A stretch of DNA of 64,000 bases. It comes from Pseudomonas putida (lineage in GTDB: Bacteria > Pseudomonadota > Gammaproteobacteria > Pseudomonadales > Pseudomonadaceae). A model generated the notes under the pieces. That model made no database searches. It had not been told where the DNA came from and worked only from the letters and a program-made list of their open reading frames with translations. Location: assembly GCA_041879295.1 (NCBI GenBank), contig CP047152.1:4159501-4223500 (forward strand). The letters are read 5' to 3'. Position numbers and translations under genes: made by a program. Of the stretch, positions 62,050 to 64,000 are shown one piece after another; position 1 is the stretch's first letter, and each line of letters opens with the position of its first letter.

Positions 62050-62850
62050 ATGCGCCACTGCCTTGCCTTCCTAGCGTTGCTCCTGAGCCTGCCATTGTCG
62101 GCGGCGCAACTGCACCTTGAACTGGGGGCTACACCGCGCCAGTGGAGCAGCGCCGAACTGCTTGGCCATCCTGAGGCCCAGGATATCAGCATCGAACAGG
62201 ACGTTTCCTACAAACGCCCCATGCGCTATCGGGCGGTGCCGCTGGCCACGCTGCTGGAAGGTGTGAGCGCGAGCGATCACCTGCAGGCCGTGGCGCTGGA
62301 TGGCTTTGCCGCCGAAATGCCCGCCGCGGCATTGCTGCAGCCAGGGCCGGCAAGGGCCTGGTTGGCCGTGGAAGACCCAGGCAAACCGTGGCCGCCACTG
62401 GCTAAAGGCAAGCCAAGTGCCGGGCCGTTCTACCTGGTGTGGACTGCACCGCAGGCCAGCGGCATCCGCCCTGAACAGTGGCCCTTCCAGATCGCCACCC
62501 TTCGCAAGCTGGCCCCGGTGCACCAGCGGTTTCCCGCACTGCTGCCCGACCCGAAGCTGCCGGCCGACAGCCCGGTGCGCCAGGGCTTTGCCCTGTTCCA
62601 GCAGAACTGCCTGGTGTGCCACCGGTTGAACGGTGCGGGAGATGGGCAGGTGGGGCCGGACTTGAATGTGCCGCATAACCCGACCGAGTATTTTCAGCCG
62701 GTTTATTTGCGCAAGTTGATACGGGACCCGCAGAGCCTGCGGCAGTGGCCGCAGGCGAAGATGCCGGGGTTTGCCGAAAGTGTGTTGAATGAGCAGGAAC
62801 TGGATGCGCTGCTGGCCTATTTGGGGCACATGGCAACGCGTAAGCCTTGA
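62050..62850 (+). CDS. Periplasmic c-type cytochrome with N-terminal molybdopterin-oxidoreductase-like domain
   Basis: 266 residues, GGAG 7 nt upstream. The signal peptide is MRHCLAFLALLLSLPLSAAQ. Residues 20-170 ('VSYKRPMRYRAVPLATLLEG', 'GFAAEMPAAALL', 'PFYLVWTAPQ') resemble the substrate-side fold of molybdopterin oxidoreductases of the sulfite oxidase class, without the cofactor cysteine. Residues 180-266 are a cytochrome c domain with heme motif 'CLVCH' and the methionine ligand probably in 'AKMPGF'. It probably passes electrons in the periplasm; the partner is unknown. Confidence 0.88.
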   Translation: MRHCLAFLALLLSLPLSAAQLHLELGATPRQWSSAELLGHPEAQDISIEQDVSYKRPMRYRAVPLATLLEGVSASDHLQAVALDGFAAEMPAAALLQPGPARAWLAVEDPGKPWPPLAKGKPSAGPFYLVWTAPQASGIRPEQWPFQIATLRKLAPVHQRFPALLPDPKLPADSPVRQGFALFQQNCLVCHRLNGAGDGQVGPDLNVPHNPTEYFQPVYLRKLIRDPQSLRQWPQAKMPGFAESVLNEQELDALLAYLGHMATRKP

Positions 62851-62851
62851 C

Positions 62852-62883
62852 GGCCTCTTCGCGGGTAAACCCGCGAAGAGGCC
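62852..62883. repeat. Perfect 32-bp REP palindrome
   Basis: GGCCTCTTCGCGGG, four-nucleotide loop TAAA, then CCCGCGAAGAGGCC: 14-bp perfect arms between the convergent cytochrome and RraB genes. Confidence 0.9.
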
Positions 62884-62895
62884 TACACAAAACTG

Positions 62896-63228
62896 TCAGG
62901 CCGTGAGCCGTTCGTGCTTGACGCCCCACCCTTCCACCTCACCCCCATACGGTGTCACCAACTGCTCGAAGGCCTCTTCAAAGTCGCCAATCCCCCCATG
63001 GGTGGCGTACATGACCTTGCTCAGTTCCAGGTGCCAGGCACCGTCGCCCAGCTCCTTCACCTGGGCATTGAGCGATTCCCCGCGAAACTGCCCGGCGGCA
63101 CGACGGGCCCCTGCTTCGTCCGGGAATACGGCATAGAACTCGATGGGGTGGATCTGGGTGAAGTCGAAACCGCCTGCTTTCATCTGGCGCAGGACGTTGC
63201 TGCTGATATCGTCGTTCTGGCTGCTCAT
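62896..63228 (-). CDS. rraB: Ribonuclease E inhibitor RraB family protein
   Basis: 110 residues with an excellent ribosome site (GGAGGA, 6 nt from the ATG). The sequence 'IHPIEFYAVFPDEAGARRAAGQF', followed by 'WHLELSKVMYATHGGIGDFEEAFEQLV' (key part 'MYATHGGIGDFEEAF') and 'GEVEGWGVK', is the RraB fold. RraB binds RNase E and restrains mRNA decay in E. coli; the family match is good but the partner in Pseudomonas is inferred. Confidence 0.88.
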   Translation of the reverse strand: MSSQNDDISSNVLRQMKAGGFDFTQIHPIEFYAVFPDEAGARRAAGQFRGESLNAQVKELGDGAWHLELSKVMYATHGGIGDFEEAFEQLVTPYGGEVEGWGVKHERLTA

Positions 63229-63405
63229 GAATCGTCCTCCTGAATAAAGCAATGGATAGACTTTCCGTGCACTACGCACCTGCCGGCATTGGCCGGGCAG
63301 TTCGAGCTGATGCAAGACGCGAATTATTGAGGCGGCGCCAACCCGCAGAACAGGCAGGCCCTCCACCAGCGTAGCGCCTGCCAAGGCAGCACGCAAACGT
63401 GTGGT

Positions 63406-63642
63406 TCAGGGTGCTTCGTGAATGCTGGTGATGGTCACACCACTGTGCTCTTTGAGCCAGCGAGCAGTCGGGGAGATGATACGGTCCTGGAAGTCGTTGA
63501 GGTCCAGCTCGTCCATCACCGGAAACAAGTGTGAGCGAATGGCCCGCGCAGCGTCTTCCTCGCTGGGGCAATGCTCGGCATGCAACAGCAATGCGGACGG
63601 TTCGCCCTTCTGGTCGGCAAAGATGACTTCCCACTCTTTCAT
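63406..63642 (-). CDS. Small acidic hypothetical protein
   Basis: 78 residues from MKEWEVIFADQKGEPSALL, with GAGGG about 9 nt upstream of the ATG. It has no signal or membrane segment and is predicted to be an alpha/beta mini-domain ('DEDLDLNDFQDRIISP' type acidic centre). I do not recognise it. Genomic spacing and ribosome site support a real gene. Confidence 0.7.
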   Translation of the reverse strand: MKEWEVIFADQKGEPSALLLHAEHCPSEEDAARAIRSHLFPVMDELDLNDFQDRIISPTARWLKEHSGVTITSIHEAP

Positions 63643-63734
63643 TGAACGGACCCTCTCAGTCAACGAACACCAGGTGTGTGATGCCTGAATAACTGACCTT
63701 GGGGCGGGGAGAATGTTCAGTCCGGGAAAGTTGT

Positions 63735-63845
63735 GCGGGGCCCCTTCACGGGCTTGCCCACTCCCACAGGGCCAGCACAAGGTTCGAACCCTGAGCAATG
63801 CCTGTGAGAGCGGGCAAGCCTGCGAATGGGCCGCAACGCGGCCCC
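63735..63845. repeat. Degenerate REP doublet
   Basis: GCGGGGCCCCTTCACGGGCT at the left and AGCGGGCAAGCCTGCGAATG with GCGGCCCC at the right are inverted partners with several mismatches. It lies between the 78-residue gene and the truncated gene at the edge. Confidence 0.7.
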
Positions 63846-63848
63846 GGT

Positions 63849-64000
63849 TTACTTCTGCGTGCTGTGCACTGCGCCAGCGGTGTTATCCAGCAGGCTCTTG
63901 GTCGCAGTCTGGATATACGCTTCCAGCCTCTTGAGCATTTCCGGCTGGTCCGGGCTTTCGATCAGCTCGGCCTTGAACTCGCTGCCCAGCTGGTAGCGGT
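63849..64000 (-). CDS. Truncated gene at the window edge, family not recognised
   Basis: The last 49 codons of a leftward gene, ending in TAA. The visible residues (…YQLGSEFKAELIES, then 'EMLKRLEAYIQTATKSLLDN') form an amphipathic helix. The rest lies outside the window. Confidence 0.6.
   Translation of the reverse strand, partial: RYQLGSEFKAELIESPDQPEMLKRLEAYIQTATKSLLDNTAGAVHSTQK

Overview
The window looks like a chromosomal segment of the Pseudomonas putida group. The grounds are high-GC coding sequence, dozens of P. putida-style REP hairpins (palindromes with GCGGG...CCCGC cores followed by CTCCTACA or CTCCCACA), the earP-efp pair with an Arg32-type EF-P, an ohrR-ohr pair, and a core gene order from efp to a Gly/Glu tRNA cluster that matches what I recall of that group. 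No database was searched; all family names come from reading the translated sequence.

Left end (1-740): the end of a FadE-type acyl-CoA dehydrogenase and a small conserved Pseudomonas protein. Accessory region (0.9-27.7 kb): a chaperone-usher fimbrial gene set whose pilin and chaperone genes (902-2237) are separated from the usher and tip-adhesin genes (24082-27743) by about 21.6 kb of unrelated, mostly leftward genes. This intervening block holds an autotransporter, three related proteins made of Ig-like repeats, two related large proteins whose N-termini resemble TULIP/P47-type proteins followed by Ig-like repeats, an RHS/YD-repeat protein that stops before the RHS core, and, divergently, a small beta-rich protein plus a second RHS protein with a short shell, a complete core and a unique C-terminal tail. 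This module is the most interesting part of the window. It looks like a multi-component surface or toxin-like system without an obvious immunity gene or dedicated secretion genes.

The block ends at five tRNA genes (three Gly-GCC, two Glu-UUC) transcribed leftward from one clear sigma70 promoter. To the right (28.7-64 kb) is ordinary core chromosome. Oxidative damage repair is prominent: free methionine-R-sulfoxide reductase, MsrB, glutathione peroxidase, and OhrR/Ohr. Other genes are a hybrid sensor kinase, alaA, htpX, tpm, a LigB-type dioxygenase, a DEAD-box helicase with a structured leader, a spermidine-synthase-like protein, a class II DAHP synthase, several LysR regulators with divergent targets (TauE exporter, SDR, MFS), earP-efp, a TonB-dependent receptor, tRNA-Ser, a crotonase, PlsC, a CorA-type transporter, a class I glutamine amidotransferase, a cytochrome c fusion protein, RraB and small hypothetical proteins.

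Two near-identical palindromic elements of about 225 bp and many REP doublets lie in the intergenic spaces of the core part. They are not evident inside the accessory block, which fits the block having a different history.
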